Assembly (NCBI RefSeq): GCF_040833995.1
Contig: NZ_CP162137.1
Location: 3,332,001-3,396,000, forward strand
DNA length: 64,000 nucleotides
Direction of reading: 5' to 3'
DNA from: Leptospira sp. WS58.C1
GTDB taxonomy: Bacteria; Spirochaetota; Leptospiria; Leptospirales; Leptospiraceae
A program made the position numbers and the translations under genes. Below are positions 46,519-55,304 of the stretch, piece by piece (position 1 is the stretch's first letter; every line of letters begins with the position of its first letter). The notes beneath the pieces were generated by a model. That model worked only from the letters and a program-made list of their open reading frames with translations, made no database searches and had not been told where the DNA came from.

Positions 46519-47883
46519 TTGGATCCTTTATATAAAAAAATTCTCAGACTCTATCGCCCAAGCAGATTAAACGTTAAAATCCTTTCCTTAGCGTTACCGG
46601 TTGTTTTCGGAATGCTTAGCCAATCCTTAGTTTGGATCACGGATACGGTTATGGTCGGATACTTAGGCCAAAATGCGATCGCGGCCATAGGCATAGGCGG
46701 GACCTGTTATTATACTCTTGTTGCATTCCTAATCGGATTTTCCATGGGAGTGCAGATCATAGTCGCAAGAAGATTTGGAGAAGGTAAAAAATCCGAAATC
46801 GGAAAAGTAGGAGTTTCTACACTTTATCTTTCCGTATTTTTAGGATGTATCCTATCCATATCCGGCCCTTGGGTTTCAGAAGAGCTTATGTTTTGGATCG
46901 GTCCAGAAAGAACGGTCAACGCGCTCGGAACGGAATATTTATACTTTAGATTTATAGGCAGCGGATTTTATTTTTTAGGATTCTGTTTTAGAGGATTTAT
47001 GGACGGCCTTGGATTTACCAAGGCAGGATTTGTTTCGATGGCGGTAACTACTATCGCAAACATAATCTTTAATTGGATGCTGATCTACGGAAACCTAGGA
47101 TTTTCTCCGATGGGGATCGGAGGAGCAGGCCTTGCATCTTCCATCGCTGGCCTAGCCGGGCTCTTAGTATTCCCTATATTCTTTTTTTATTATAAATTAG
47201 GAGAATATTTCGAAGGAGTAAACCTTCTCCCCAGCAAAGAACATTTGATCGAAATTTTCAAAGTAGGGCTCCCTCCCGGCTTTGAAGAAGGATTTGTCAA
47301 TATTGCATTTGTGATCTTCTCCAAGATCCAAGGATTGATCTCGGTACTTGCGGTCGCAGCATCCAATGTTTTGTTTTCTACCTTAAGTTTTGCATTTTTA
47401 CCCGGATACGCATTCGGAGTAGCCGCGACCACGATCTTAGGGCAAGCCATGGGAGCCAAAAAATATAAACTAGCATATCATTCGGCATTTCGTTCCGCAT
47501 TTATTTCCGCGCATGTAATGGGATTCATCGGTTTATGTTTTATCTTCTTAGGAAAAACGATCGTGTATGCGATGACCAGGGACCAAGCCCTGGTGGAAGA
47601 ATGTTATCCTGTGTTACTATTATTAGGAATTATTCAGATCGGAGACGCTTACCACATGGTTATCGGTGCCGCTTTAAGAGGAGCCGGTCTACAGAACTAT
47701 GTCTTTAGGATCTATATTCTTCTTACGTATGTAGTAATGCTTCCACTGTCTTATCTTTTCGGGATCGTATGGAAAGGCGGAACTCTTGGGATCTGGGCCG
47801 CAATATTCGTTTGGATCGCATCACTTTCCCTGATTTTTATATATGAATTCAGAAAGAAAAATTGGGTAAAAGGGACGGTTTAA
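46519..47883 (+). CDS. MATE-family efflux transporter
   Basis: A 454-aa, 12-helix exporter: VFGMLSQSLVWITDTVMVGYLG, IGIGGTCYYTLVAFLIGFSMGVQIIVARRFGEG, and the second-half ILGQAMGAKKYKLAYHSAF and GAALRGAGLQNYV match both MATE halves. Family members use Na+ or H+ to push out drugs or metabolites. The frame is open to ATG 46408, but that would overlap the divergent adenosine deaminase; TTG 46519 with GGAAA upstream gives the expected length, so I use it. Confidence 0.9.
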   Translation: MDPLYKKILRLYRPSRLNVKILSLALPVVFGMLSQSLVWITDTVMVGYLGQNAIAAIGIGGTCYYTLVAFLIGFSMGVQIIVARRFGEGKKSEIGKVGVSTLYLSVFLGCILSISGPWVSEELMFWIGPERTVNALGTEYLYFRFIGSGFYFLGFCFRGFMDGLGFTKAGFVSMAVTTIANIIFNWMLIYGNLGFSPMGIGGAGLASSIAGLAGLLVFPIFFFYYKLGEYFEGVNLLPSKEHLIEIFKVGLPPGFEEGFVNIAFVIFSKIQGLISVLAVAASNVLFSTLSFAFLPGYAFGVAATTILGQAMGAKKYKLAYHSAFRSAFISAHVMGFIGLCFIFLGKTIVYAMTRDQALVEECYPVLLLLGIIQIGDAYHMVIGAALRGAGLQNYVFRIYILLTYVVMLPLSYLFGIVWKGGTLGIWAAIFVWIASLSLIFIYEFRKKNWVKGTV

Positions 47884-47982
47884 ACCCCTTGTTGGAAGTC
47901 CCACAAAAGGTGGAATTTGAGACCGGTTCGGTAATCTAATCCTTCTTGCCCCAATAACAAAGCCGGGGTTTTTGGTTCCAGA

Positions 47983-49005
47983 ATGAAAAAGGCGCTTATT
48001 ACAGGGATTACTGGACAGGACGGATCCTATCTTACCGAACTTCTTTTGGAAAAAAAATACGAAGTACACGGGATCGTTCGCAGAACCAGTTCCTTAAATC
48101 GGGATCGGATCGAACATCTAAGAGGAAATCCTCACCTTTTTCTGCATTACGGGGACTTAACCGATTCCAGTAACCTAAACCGGGTCCTAGAAAAAGTCCA
48201 ACCGGATGAAATTTATAACTTAGCCGCACAATCTCATGTGGGAGTTTCTTTCGAAGTCCCCGAGTACACAGCGGAAGTGGACGCAGTCGGAACTTTACGA
48301 ATTTTAGATGCGATCAAACAAACAGGAGTCAAATCCAGATTCTACCAAGCTTCTACTTCCGAATTGTACGGAAAAGTGCAGGCCGTTCCTCAGGACGAAA
48401 AAACTCCCTTCTATCCTAGATCTCCTTACGCAGTCGCAAAATTATACGCATTCTGGGCGGTAGTAAACTATAGAGAAGCATTCGGATTACATGCTTCTAA
48501 CGGAATTTTATTCAATCATGAATCTCCAAGAAGGGGAGAAGGTTTTGTAACCAGAAAGATCACTCTCGGAGTCGCGGGCCTGGTTTCCGGAAAAGGTGGG
48601 CCGATCCATTTAGGGAACCTGGACGCAAAACGAGACTGGGGATATGCACCTGATTACGTAAATATGATGTGGATGATGTTACAACAATCAGAGCCGGACG
48701 ATTACGTTGTGGCCACCAACGAAACTCATACCGTCAGAGAATTTATAGAAGAATCCTTCCGACATCTGGACATTCAAGTAGAATGGAAAGGAAAGGGAGA
48801 CCAAGAGAAGGGTTATAATAAGAAAGACGGAAAACTTTTAATCGAAGTAGATCCTTCTTTTTACAGACCGACCGAAGTGGATCTTCTGATAGGAGATCCT
48901 GCAAAAGCAAAAGCAAAACTAGGTTGGGAACCTAAGGTCAAGTTCAAAGAACTAGTAGAGATTATGATTAAAGCTGACTGTAAAGCTTTCGGGATCAATA
49001 TCTAA
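47983..49005 (+). CDS. gmd: GDP-mannose 4,6-dehydratase
   Basis: A complete 340-aa SDR enzyme that makes GDP-4-keto-6-deoxymannose, the precursor of GDP-fucose or GDP-rhamnose for O-antigen or glycans. Motifs: [20 protein letters not shown] (NAD(P) Rossmann loop), [33 protein letters not shown] (Ser/Thr), [15 protein letters not shown] (catalytic Tyr-x-x-x-Lys) and [17 protein letters not shown]. It stands alone. The later enzymes of the pathway are not in the window. Confidence 0.97.
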   Translation: MKKALITGITGQDGSYLTELLLEKKYEVHGIVRRTSSLNRDRIEHLRGNPHLFLHYGDLTDSSNLNRVLEKVQPDEIYNLAAQSHVGVSFEVPEYTAEVDAVGTLRILDAIKQTGVKSRFYQASTSELYGKVQAVPQDEKTPFYPRSPYAVAKLYAFWAVVNYREAFGLHASNGILFNHESPRRGEGFVTRKITLGVAGLVSGKGGPIHLGNLDAKRDWGYAPDYVNMMWMMLQQSEPDDYVVATNETHTVREFIEESFRHLDIQVEWKGKGDQEKGYNKKDGKLLIEVDPSFYRPTEVDLLIGDPAKAKAKLGWEPKVKFKELVEIMIKADCKAFGINI

Positions 49006-49044
49006 GGACCGCTTTGCGTAAGCGAGCCTCTCAATATGGGCACT

Positions 49045-50262
49045 TTAAGCACGTTTTTTGATCTTAGCGTCTATCTGGGATTTTTTCCGGAACGCTTGTA
49101 CTAATTTTTCCAATTCTACAAGATCCGTGCAGGAAATTTTCCCCTGATCTAATTTGATAAATTTGTTTTTGGAGATCAGATCCAGAACCAAGTTCTCGTC
49201 CTTTGGATACGTCAATCCCACCATCTTGATCAAGTCTTTAGTACCGATCTCGAAATTGTAGGTGGATTTAGGAATAACTTTGACCCTATTTTTCTCCACA
49301 AGAGTGAGTAACGTATCGGCGATCCTTCCCTGAGGATCGGAAATAAGCAAGTTAGCGAGCTGTTTATATGCAGTCCAAATCCTTTCCGAAAGAAGAGTGA
49401 TTAGCCTTGTCGCCAATTGAGGCTGAGCCTTGACCATTCCCTCGAAGTTTGCCTTATTGATCGCAAGGAGTTGCACTTCACCCCAGGCAATCGCCGACGC
49501 GGATCTAGGTTTATTATCTAAAAGTGCCATTTCTCCGAAGATATCCCCGCTTTGTAAAACTGCGAGAAGCACTTCGTTAGAGTCTACGATCTTAGTGATC
49601 TTCACTCTTCCGTGCTGGATGATATACAATTCTCTACCAGGCTCATGCTCGCAAAAGATCATTTCGTTATCGCCGTACGCACGATTGAACTTGGTATAAT
49701 CTATCGGAGAAGGAGCAACCGGTTGATTAACGGTCTGTAATTTCAATTTTGCCTGAGTGGCAAACTGACCGTTAGGAAGATATTGCAGATATTTTTGGAA
49801 TGCGTATGCGGCATGAAGAGTGTTCTTCTGGTTAAAGTAATACTCACCGATCGCAAACAACTGATTCGGGTCTTCTTCAATTGCAGTACGGAAAGACAGA
49901 CGAGTGATCGTAGAGTCGAACTGTCTGAGTTTCATCGAAAAGTAGCGAATGATCTTCATCGCTACCGGAGTATTTTTTTGGATCAGAGTTCCAAACTGAT
50001 CATAACTTACCTGAATTAAAGAAACATCGGTAAGAGCTATCGCAGATTCGATCTGAGCGTGTTGGCTCATCGCAGCGACAACACCGAAAAAATCCCCCGG
50101 GCCCAAAAGTTGGTTCGGATCCTCTCCTACTACTTGGTTTTCGCGGGCGACCCTGACCTTGCCTTGTCGGATGATAAAGAAATTGTGTGCCTCTTTCTTG
50201 CCTTCGACGATGACATAGGACCCTTTCGGGTAATTCACGATTTGAAAGAAGCCGTTGGACAT
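49045..50262 (-). CDS. Protein with two cyclic-nucleotide-binding domains
   Basis: A 405-aa protein of Crp-like domains: a first cNMP-type barrel (about residues 15-125; NFFIIRQGKVRVARENQVVG, LGPGDFFGVVAAMS) and a second (about 200-310; GRELYIIQHGRVKITKIVDS, SGDIFGEMALLDNKPRSASA, which carries the full phosphate-binding cassette with the Arg). A helical section (about 125-190) is TPR-like (YFNQKNTLHAAYAFQKYLQYL). The C-terminal 90 residues look like a winged helix (ADTLLTLVEKN...GTKDLIKMVGLTY), so it may be a cAMP-type transcription factor with a duplicated sensor. Confidence 0.85.
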   Translation of the reverse strand: MSNGFFQIVNYPKGSYVIVEGKKEAHNFFIIRQGKVRVARENQVVGEDPNQLLGPGDFFGVVAAMSQHAQIESAIALTDVSLIQVSYDQFGTLIQKNTPVAMKIIRYFSMKLRQFDSTITRLSFRTAIEEDPNQLFAIGEYYFNQKNTLHAAYAFQKYLQYLPNGQFATQAKLKLQTVNQPVAPSPIDYTKFNRAYGDNEMIFCEHEPGRELYIIQHGRVKITKIVDSNEVLLAVLQSGDIFGEMALLDNKPRSASAIAWGEVQLLAINKANFEGMVKAQPQLATRLITLLSERIWTAYKQLANLLISDPQGRIADTLLTLVEKNRVKVIPKSTYNFEIGTKDLIKMVGLTYPKDENLVLDLISKNKFIKLDQGKISCTDLVELEKLVQAFRKKSQIDAKIKKRA

Positions 50263-50358
50263 ACTTACCAGAGATTAAAAATTTCTTCCGTGGGAATTCA
50301 ACTATAAACTAGTATCGGCTCGCGATCGGAGAATTCGGACCGAAATCCGAGTATTTCC

Positions 50359-50946
50359 TTATTTTTCGCGACAAGATTCCCCTTCCGGAGAAGGTTCTTC
50401 CCCATCCGAAAGTAGATCGATGCCGGAGAATTCCAGGGCGGCTTTTTCTGCCATGGCTCTGGAGTAAGATTGTCTGCAAATAGAGGAGAAAATCTGCTTC
50501 GCCTGGTCGATTTCTCCCATCTTGGCCAGGAGGCGCCCGGCTTCCAAGTAGGATTCTAATCCGAATTCTCCAGTCGGTTCCATTTTATAAAGATCCAGAC
50601 TGACTTCTAAAGCTTTCTCCGGGCGATCCAATTTCAGAAAACAATCTTTCAGAAGGTTAAGTACCCTGTTTTTTTTAGGATTCCCTGGATAAAGTACCAG
50701 GAAGTTACGAAGACTTTCAGCCGACTTGTAAAATCGACGGTCCTTATAGGCTTCTTCGGCGATCCTAAACAGAATATCCGGATCGGATGGCCCTTGTTTG
50801 GAAGGATTTTCCCCTTGGCCGAATGTGGAGAAGGAGACTGAAAAAAGTATAAGGAAAAAGATTAGGATTCGGGAGAGGCGAAACGTTCTGAAAGCATTGT
50901 TCGAAAAAGGAAAACGTATGCTCTTAAAATAAAATCCGGAAAACAA
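50359..50946 (-). CDS. Exported TPR-like protein
   Basis: A 195-aa protein with an N-terminal signal or anchor (ILIFFLILFSVSFSTFGQ) and then tetratricopeptide-type helices: LFRIAEEAYKDRRFYKSAESLRNFLVLYPGNPKK and ALEVSLDLYKMEPTGEFGLESYLEAGRLLAKMGEIDQA. The BamD/YbgF-like style suggests a periplasmic adaptor, but it is short and has no lipobox. The true start could be nearer the signal peptide. It stands alone, in a block with unrelated genes. Confidence 0.7.
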   Translation of the reverse strand: MFSGFYFKSIRFPFSNNAFRTFRLSRILIFFLILFSVSFSTFGQGENPSKQGPSDPDILFRIAEEAYKDRRFYKSAESLRNFLVLYPGNPKKNRVLNLLKDCFLKLDRPEKALEVSLDLYKMEPTGEFGLESYLEAGRLLAKMGEIDQAKQIFSSICRQSYSRAMAEKAALEFSGIDLLSDGEEPSPEGESCREK

Positions 50947-51006
50947 GAGTACCTACCAGAGCAAAAGCTCTTTATAGATTATCAGCCGTTTTCCGGATTT
51001 TATGAA

Positions 51007-51291
51007 CTACTTTTTTTTATCTATTTTCTTCCGGTGGAATTCGCAGAGGCGATACAACCTGCCAGTAGACGGATTTTTTTTACCTACTTTAGTGCCGCAG
51101 ACGATACAAAGACCTTCTTTCCTTCTCCTTTGGTAAAGGAGCTGAACCCTCTCCGCCCCAGACAGGTTGTATTTACTAACCTGAATCCGAAATCCTTTGT
51201 AGAGGTAATTACCGATCGCTTCAACAGCTTGAGTTTTTACCCCGGCGATGATCTTTTCCAAATCATCGTTAGTGACTTTCTTTGGTTTCAT
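51007..51291 (-). CDS. Small zinc-ribbon-like protein
   Basis: A 94-aa basic protein. The C-terminal part has a CxxC...CxxH set: LCIVCGTKVGKKN and, 17 residues on, YRLCEFHRKK, the look of a small zinc ribbon. A Lys/Arg-rich, helical N-terminal section (VTNDDLEKIIAGVKTQAVEAIGNYL) precedes it. I start at ATG 51291 (MKPKKVTN), as the longer frame to 51312 has no better site. A DNA- or RNA-binding role is possible. It is transcribed away from a 457-base gap. Confidence 0.65.
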   Translation of the reverse strand: MKPKKVTNDDLEKIIAGVKTQAVEAIGNYLYKGFRIQVSKYNLSGAERVQLLYQRRRKEGLCIVCGTKVGKKNPSTGRLYRLCEFHRKKIDKKK

Positions 51292-51312
51292 AAATGTTAA
51301 CTGACGTAACAA

Positions 51313-51769
51313 CAGTTATATTCTTACAAAAGTAGTAAAGTGTTTTTAATTTTCCGCATAACACAACATAAAATTTTTTGACAAAACTCGTATTAGGTTG
51401 CTGTTTTTTTAATAAATTTCTTCGTCCGGGGATGACCCTGTTTCGGCTAACGATTAACCATTCAAATAACGGATTATTCCGGACACGTCAACGTTAAGTC
51501 GTTTTACATCAATTCTCAATAAATATGGAAATTTATTTCCATGGCTCTGACATATAACGGAGGGAGCGTCGGACGATTATAGCAAAATAATAAGATTTAA
51601 TCTAACGACAATAAGCCTAACCTTAAGGGATAGGGAGTCGATGATTGTTTCTTCCTAAAAAAATCGTTACTTGAAGGCTTGAACGCCAAAATTGCATTTT
51701 TATCGATGGATTTTTTTCGGAAAATAAGTCATATTAAAAGGCAGATCAGTTTTCGATTTTAGAATTTTT
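51313..51769. other. Long intergenic region with a palindrome
   Basis: About 460 bases divergent to two genes with no credible coding frame. It holds a clean palindrome, ATGGAAAT-TT-ATTTCCAT (51525-51542), purine-rich tracts, and a GGGAG site before a very short open frame (ATG at about 51640, 5 codons). It may contain control sites for the flanking genes or an untranslated RNA; neither is proven. Confidence 0.5.
51525..51542. promoter_or_regulatory. 18-bp palindrome, possible operator
   Basis: ATGGAAAT and ATTTCCAT form perfect 8-base arms with a TT centre in the divergent gap. This is the size of a repressor site; the protein that might bind is unknown. Confidence 0.35.
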
Positions 51770-52369
51770 ATGAAAACAACTGTTTACTTACTATTAGCCC
51801 TTTTGGCGCTTTTTCAATTCTCTTCTTGTTCCAAATCACCTCAAGAAAAAGTAAGAACGATACTTTCCGACGCGCAATTAAACGAAGAAGAAAAGATCAA
51901 AATGGCAGCATTCGCTTTATTCGGTGAAAGATTAAAAGAAATCGATCTCATCAAAACCCAAGACGATAAGGGCACTAAATATGAGGTGTACTTAGGATTC
52001 GGAGGAACTTCTGCACTTACATTTCTAGGTTCCGAAAAATACTCAGATCATATGAAATTGGAATTGGCTTTAGGTACTTATAAATTCCTGCAATCTTTGC
52101 AGGGTTTTCGTTTCGGAAAATATAGAATGAGCCTGATCAAACCCTTTTTCATTAAGAACGGAGAAGCAAGAGGTGCAGAAGAATTCGAGATCTATAGATT
52201 CAGAGCGGAAGGAGAAGATCTGAAAAATATAGAAGGATTTCAAGAAACCGACGCATTCTCCTCCGATAATTACGATGTTCCTTCCGAACAGGTAGTATCT
52301 GTCCTAAAAAATATGATAGATCATTGGCAAGTAGAACTGGACCAATTTGCCAGAGTAGAGATCAAGTAA
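51770..52369 (+). CDS. Putative lipoprotein of unknown function
   Basis: A 199-aa protein with a signal sequence ending in a lipobox (LLALFQFSSCSKSP). The rest is charged with a helical core (LSDAQLNEEEKIKMAAFALFGERLKEIDLIK). I know no family. It follows the long intergenic gap, and its end overlaps the convergent glycerophosphodiesterase by eight bases. Confidence 0.7.
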   Translation: MKTTVYLLLALLALFQFSSCSKSPQEKVRTILSDAQLNEEEKIKMAAFALFGERLKEIDLIKTQDDKGTKYEVYLGFGGTSALTFLGSEKYSDHMKLELALGTYKFLQSLQGFRFGKYRMSLIKPFFIKNGEARGAEEFEIYRFRAEGEDLKNIEGFQETDAFSSDNYDVPSEQVVSVLKNMIDHWQVELDQFARVEIK

Positions 52370-53126
52370 GAAGAGATCTCATTCTTTTCGGATAATTCGT
52401 AAAGATCCCGTCCACGCCCAGATCTATTCCGAACTTCAATTCTTCTTCCGTATTCAAAGTATAAACTAAGACGTTAAAACCTTCCTTTTGGATCTTGGAA
52501 ACAGTTTCCTTGTCCAGACCCTTTGCGGAAAGATTCAAACTGAAAACGTTCAATCTAAAACCTAGATCTAAAGCTTCCATCCAAGAAGAAGTTTCTTCTC
52601 CGATCAAGATCCCAAGTTTTGCTTCTACGGACAATTCCCTGAGTCTCACCAAAGAGTCCCAGCAGAAAGAAGAGAATAACGTTTTATGGAAAAGAGAATT
52701 TTTTTTCGTATAGTCGATCAGTTCCTGTTCGATCGGAATTTCGATCGGGATCTCTTCGTAGGCGCAGGATTTGATCTCCACATTCAGGCCTATATTTTTG
52801 GATTTTAAAAAATCCCAGACCTCCCAAAGTTCCGGCACCTTCTCCCCTTTAAATTTTGGATCTTTCCATACGCCCGCATCCGCTTTACGGATCAAATCGA
52901 AAGGAAGAAGTTTTACTTCTCCTTTTTGATCGGTGGTTCTATCCAGGGTATCGTCGTGAATGACTACTATTTTTCCATCAGCAGAATGGATGATGTCCAA
53001 TTCTATCCAATCGGCCCCCAGTTCACAGGCGCTTTGGAAGGAGATCATAGTGTTTTCGGGATATTCTCCGCTGTCTCCTCTATGCGCGATTACCCAAGGT
53101 TTAGGAAGAAGAAATGGATCCGTCAT
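52362..53126 (-). CDS. Glycerophosphodiester phosphodiesterase
   Basis: A 254-aa GDPD-type enzyme that breaks glycerophosphodiesters from phospholipid turnover into sn-glycerol-3-phosphate and an alcohol. The signature is complete: VIAHRGDSGEYPENTMISFQSACELGADWIELDI with the metal Glu and Asp, followed by IHDDTLDRTTD, and a later YTLNTEEELKFGIDLGVDGIFTNYP. No signal peptide is seen, so it is probably a cytosolic UgpQ-type enzyme. The start ATG at 53126 overlaps the stop of the upstream membrane protein gene by one base (TAATG), which suggests coupling. Confidence 0.93.
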   Translation of the reverse strand: MTDPFLLPKPWVIAHRGDSGEYPENTMISFQSACELGADWIELDIIHSADGKIVVIHDDTLDRTTDQKGEVKLLPFDLIRKADAGVWKDPKFKGEKVPELWEVWDFLKSKNIGLNVEIKSCAYEEIPIEIPIEQELIDYTKKNSLFHKTLFSSFCWDSLVRLRELSVEAKLGILIGEETSSWMEALDLGFRLNVFSLNLSAKGLDKETVSKIQKEGFNVLVYTLNTEEELKFGIDLGVDGIFTNYPKRMRSLLT

Positions 53127-53944
53127 TAGAAGGCCCACCCGACAAAAAGATTCAAACCGAAGCTGGAGCCGGGCAATCTTTCTCCATTCTGATATGCATA
53201 CTTTCTGTATAAAAGATCCCCCATACTTGCGGTCCTATCCGAATAATAAAGATCGGAAACGGAGAATGAATTATGATAAGGAGAATACCAGCTCCATACA
53301 CCTTCCCAACCGAAAAAAAGACCGGAAGAAGTTTGGAATCTGAATCCGACTCCGAAACCGGCATAGTTTCTTGGTCCGGAACTATAAGAATCTTTTTCGA
53401 AACGATACGTATTTCCGGCGGATTCCCAATAAAGAACCGTTTGGGTTTCTTGGAAATGTTCTCTTCCCAACCAAAGGGAAACGAAAAAAGGAGAATCTGC
53501 TATGAACCTTTGGACGAAGAATGCTCCTCCCCAATACTTTTCCTCATAATTTCTCAACCTACCGTAAAAATCATGAGGCGGAAGAAAATAAGAATAAGCG
53601 GTATCATTATCAAAACGATTCACATAAGAGTTAGTATATCCGTTGAGTCCGATTGCCCATTGTGAATCCAACATTCTGGCAAACTGCAAAGAATAATACC
53701 TATCGAATCTTCCTAACGCGAACCCTCCGATCTGGTTCTTGAATTTTTCCCTAAGTTCCGGCTGGCTTGGTCCAGTCGGAGTTTTTTCAGGAGGAAGTTC
53801 ATTCAAAGGACTAGGCTTTTGCTCAATATTTTTATCCGGAGAAGGTTCCGTTGTTTGGGGCCAAACTTGGAAAGATAGGATCATTAGTAGGAGAACGGAT
53901 AATTTAGGAAAAAACGCTGAGGCGGATTTTGGACGGGAGAACAT
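53126..53944 (-). CDS. Putative outer-membrane protein
   Basis: A 272-aa protein with a signal peptide (FFPKLSVLLLMILSFQVWPQ), then a Pro-rich spacer (EPSPDKNIEQKPSPLNELPPEK) and a barrel-like part with alternating aromatic strands: RFDRYYSLQFARMLDSQWAIGLNGYTNSYVNRF, KYWGGAFFVQRFIADSPFFVSLWLG, RNYAGFGVGFRFQTSSGLFFGWEGVWSW, and a terminal FGLNLFVGWAF, which ends in Phe. This looks like a beta-barrel of 8 to 10 strands. The stop overlaps the glycerophosphodiesterase start. The function is unknown. Confidence 0.72.
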   Translation of the reverse strand: MFSRPKSASAFFPKLSVLLLMILSFQVWPQTTEPSPDKNIEQKPSPLNELPPEKTPTGPSQPELREKFKNQIGGFALGRFDRYYSLQFARMLDSQWAIGLNGYTNSYVNRFDNDTAYSYFLPPHDFYGRLRNYEEKYWGGAFFVQRFIADSPFFVSLWLGREHFQETQTVLYWESAGNTYRFEKDSYSSGPRNYAGFGVGFRFQTSSGLFFGWEGVWSWYSPYHNSFSVSDLYYSDRTASMGDLLYRKYAYQNGERLPGSSFGLNLFVGWAF

Positions 53945-54013
53945 CCCTAGCAAAAACACCCGAAAAAAGAAAATGTCAAGCAGTGGAAAATAAGAGGTGG
54001 GAAGAAATTAGCA

Positions 54014-54032
54014 GGCGAGGTTTCCCTTCGCC
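54014..54032. terminator. Possible terminator downstream of phasin-like gene B
   Basis: GGCGAGG and CCCTTCGCC can pair around a short loop 15 bases past the stop. It is modest, with no strong T-run. Confidence 0.35.
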
Positions 54033-54046
54033 CGCTCGGTCGGAAA

Positions 54047-54418
54047 TTAAGCTTTTCCCTTTGCAGTAGCTTTGATTGTCTCAGCCACTTCGGTTAATTT
54101 CGCTTTAACAGCTTCTAATTGTCCTTCCGGAACGCGTTTTTTGATCTCTTCGGAGATTTGATTGTACTTCTCAACGATCTTGCCACGAGTTTCCTCGTAG
54201 TTTTTACCGGCAACAGTGGAAACTTCTTTGATTTCGTTCAAAAGTTTATCCACAGATTCGCGAATTTTTACGGAAGTTTCAGAATTGTCTGCAGCACCTT
54301 TCGCTACTAATTCTCCGTAGGTTTTTTCCAAATCTACTTTCGCTTTGTCTAGTCCTTCTTGTCCAGATTTCAAAAGTCCGATTCCGGCGTTAAGAATGTC
54401 CAACAGTTGTTTTTCCAT
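54047..54418 (-). CDS. Phasin-like small protein, paralogue B
   Basis: A 123-aa helical protein of the phasin type: [37 protein letters not shown] at the N-terminus, then a long amphipathic coiled coil ([22 protein letters not shown]). It is close to paralogue C (59704-60084) and more distant from A. I place the start at MEKQ, with AAGGAGAG upstream, not at the earlier Met at 54493. Phasins coat polyester granules or bind other surfaces. The promoter carries two palindromes of the same type as for the other copies. Confidence 0.85.
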   Translation of the reverse strand: MEKQLLDILNAGIGLLKSGQEGLDKAKVDLEKTYGELVAKGAADNSETSVKIRESVDKLLNEIKEVSTVAGKNYEETRGKIVEKYNQISEEIKKRVPEGQLEAVKAKLTEVAETIKATAKGKA

Positions 54419-54445
54419 TTTTCTCTCCTTTTTTCGCCGCATTTT

Positions 54446-54460
54446 TAGTGCAGCGCACAA
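54446..54460. promoter_or_regulatory. Operator 1 of phasin-like gene B
   Basis: TAGTGC-AGC-GCACAA, one of two tandem palindromes, 4 bases downstream of the -10 (54465-54470) and 28 bases from the start codon. Confidence 0.65.
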
Positions 54461-54464
54461 ACCA

Positions 54465-54493
54465 TTCATATTGCACCGCACCACAACGGTCAA
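54465..54493 (-). promoter_or_regulatory. Promoter of phasin-like gene B with operator 2 in the spacer
   Basis: On the minus strand, -35 TTGACC (54488-54493) and -10 TATGAA (54465-54470) are 17 bases apart. Operator 2, TATTGC-ACC-GCACCA (54469-54483), fills the spacer, and its centre is 23 bases from that of operator 1. Confidence 0.65.
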
Positions 54494-54539
54494 CCTCTAA
54501 TTTATGAAAAATTTGAAAAAATGAAAAAAGAAAACTAGG

Positions 54540-55298
54540 CTAAATCCCGCCTGGTAGGACTTCCAACTTAGGATATTTGAGATCCATATCTTCCAATTCC
54601 TTGCGGACGGACTTAGCGATCAAATAATCCCGGCACCATTTTTTGTTCGAAGGAACGATTACCCAAGGAAAACGATCCTTTGAATGGGAAAATATCCACT
54701 CATACGCGCTCAGATACTTCTTAAAATTTTTACGAGCTTCGAGATCGCTTGGATCGAATTTCCAATTCTTTTCCGGATTGGATAACCTTTCTTCTATTCT
54801 TTTGGTCTGCTCCTCTTGGGAAATATGTAGGAAAAATTTCAGGATATGAGTATGATTTTCCTTTGATACAAATTCCTCGAAAGAATCTATAAATCCTAAT
54901 CTGTCCTTCAGCCTATCTTTGGATAAACTTTCAGAAACGTACGGAACCAGAATATCCTCGTAATGAGATCGATTGAAGATCTGGATCCAACCTTTCCCGG
55001 GAAGTTCTTTATGGATTCTCCAGAGAAAGTCGCGACTTAATTCCTCGGACGTAGGAGCTTTCCAAGCCTTGCAGGTACAACCCAACGGATTTAAAGCAGA
55101 GAAAAGTTTTTTAACAGTCCCGTCTTTTCCGGATGCATCTACTCCCTGAAGAATGATTAGTAATGATTTCTTTTTACTAGCAAAAAGACGGATCTGAAGT
55201 TCTTCTATTCTTTCCAATTCCTTAAGGCGAAGTTCTTCCGCTTTTTCTCTGGAAAGATCTTCGTTCGGTTCCGTGGAATATTCGGAAAGTTGGATCAT
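54540..55298 (-). CDS. Polyphosphate kinase 2 family protein
   Basis: A 252-aa PPK2 enzyme, which moves phosphate between polyphosphate and nucleotides (making ADP or GTP from AMP, ADP or GDP). The Walker A is IILQGVDASGKDGTVKKLF (residues 48-66) and the lid and Walker B parts follow as GWIQIFNRSHYEDILVPYVSE, with LEARKNFKKYLSAYEWIFSHS near the end. One copy of the domain suggests the short PPK2 class (AMP- or NDP-acting). It is the last gene of a minus-strand operon after MocR and DUF2804 genes, seven bases from the latter. Confidence 0.92.
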   Translation of the reverse strand: MIQLSEYSTEPNEDLSREKAEELRLKELERIEELQIRLFASKKKSLLIILQGVDASGKDGTVKKLFSALNPLGCTCKAWKAPTSEELSRDFLWRIHKELPGKGWIQIFNRSHYEDILVPYVSESLSKDRLKDRLGFIDSFEEFVSKENHTHILKFFLHISQEEQTKRIEERLSNPEKNWKFDPSDLEARKNFKKYLSAYEWIFSHSKDRFPWVIVPSNKKWCRDYLIAKSVRKELEDMDLKYPKLEVLPGGI

Positions 55299-55304
55299 TC
55301 TAAC

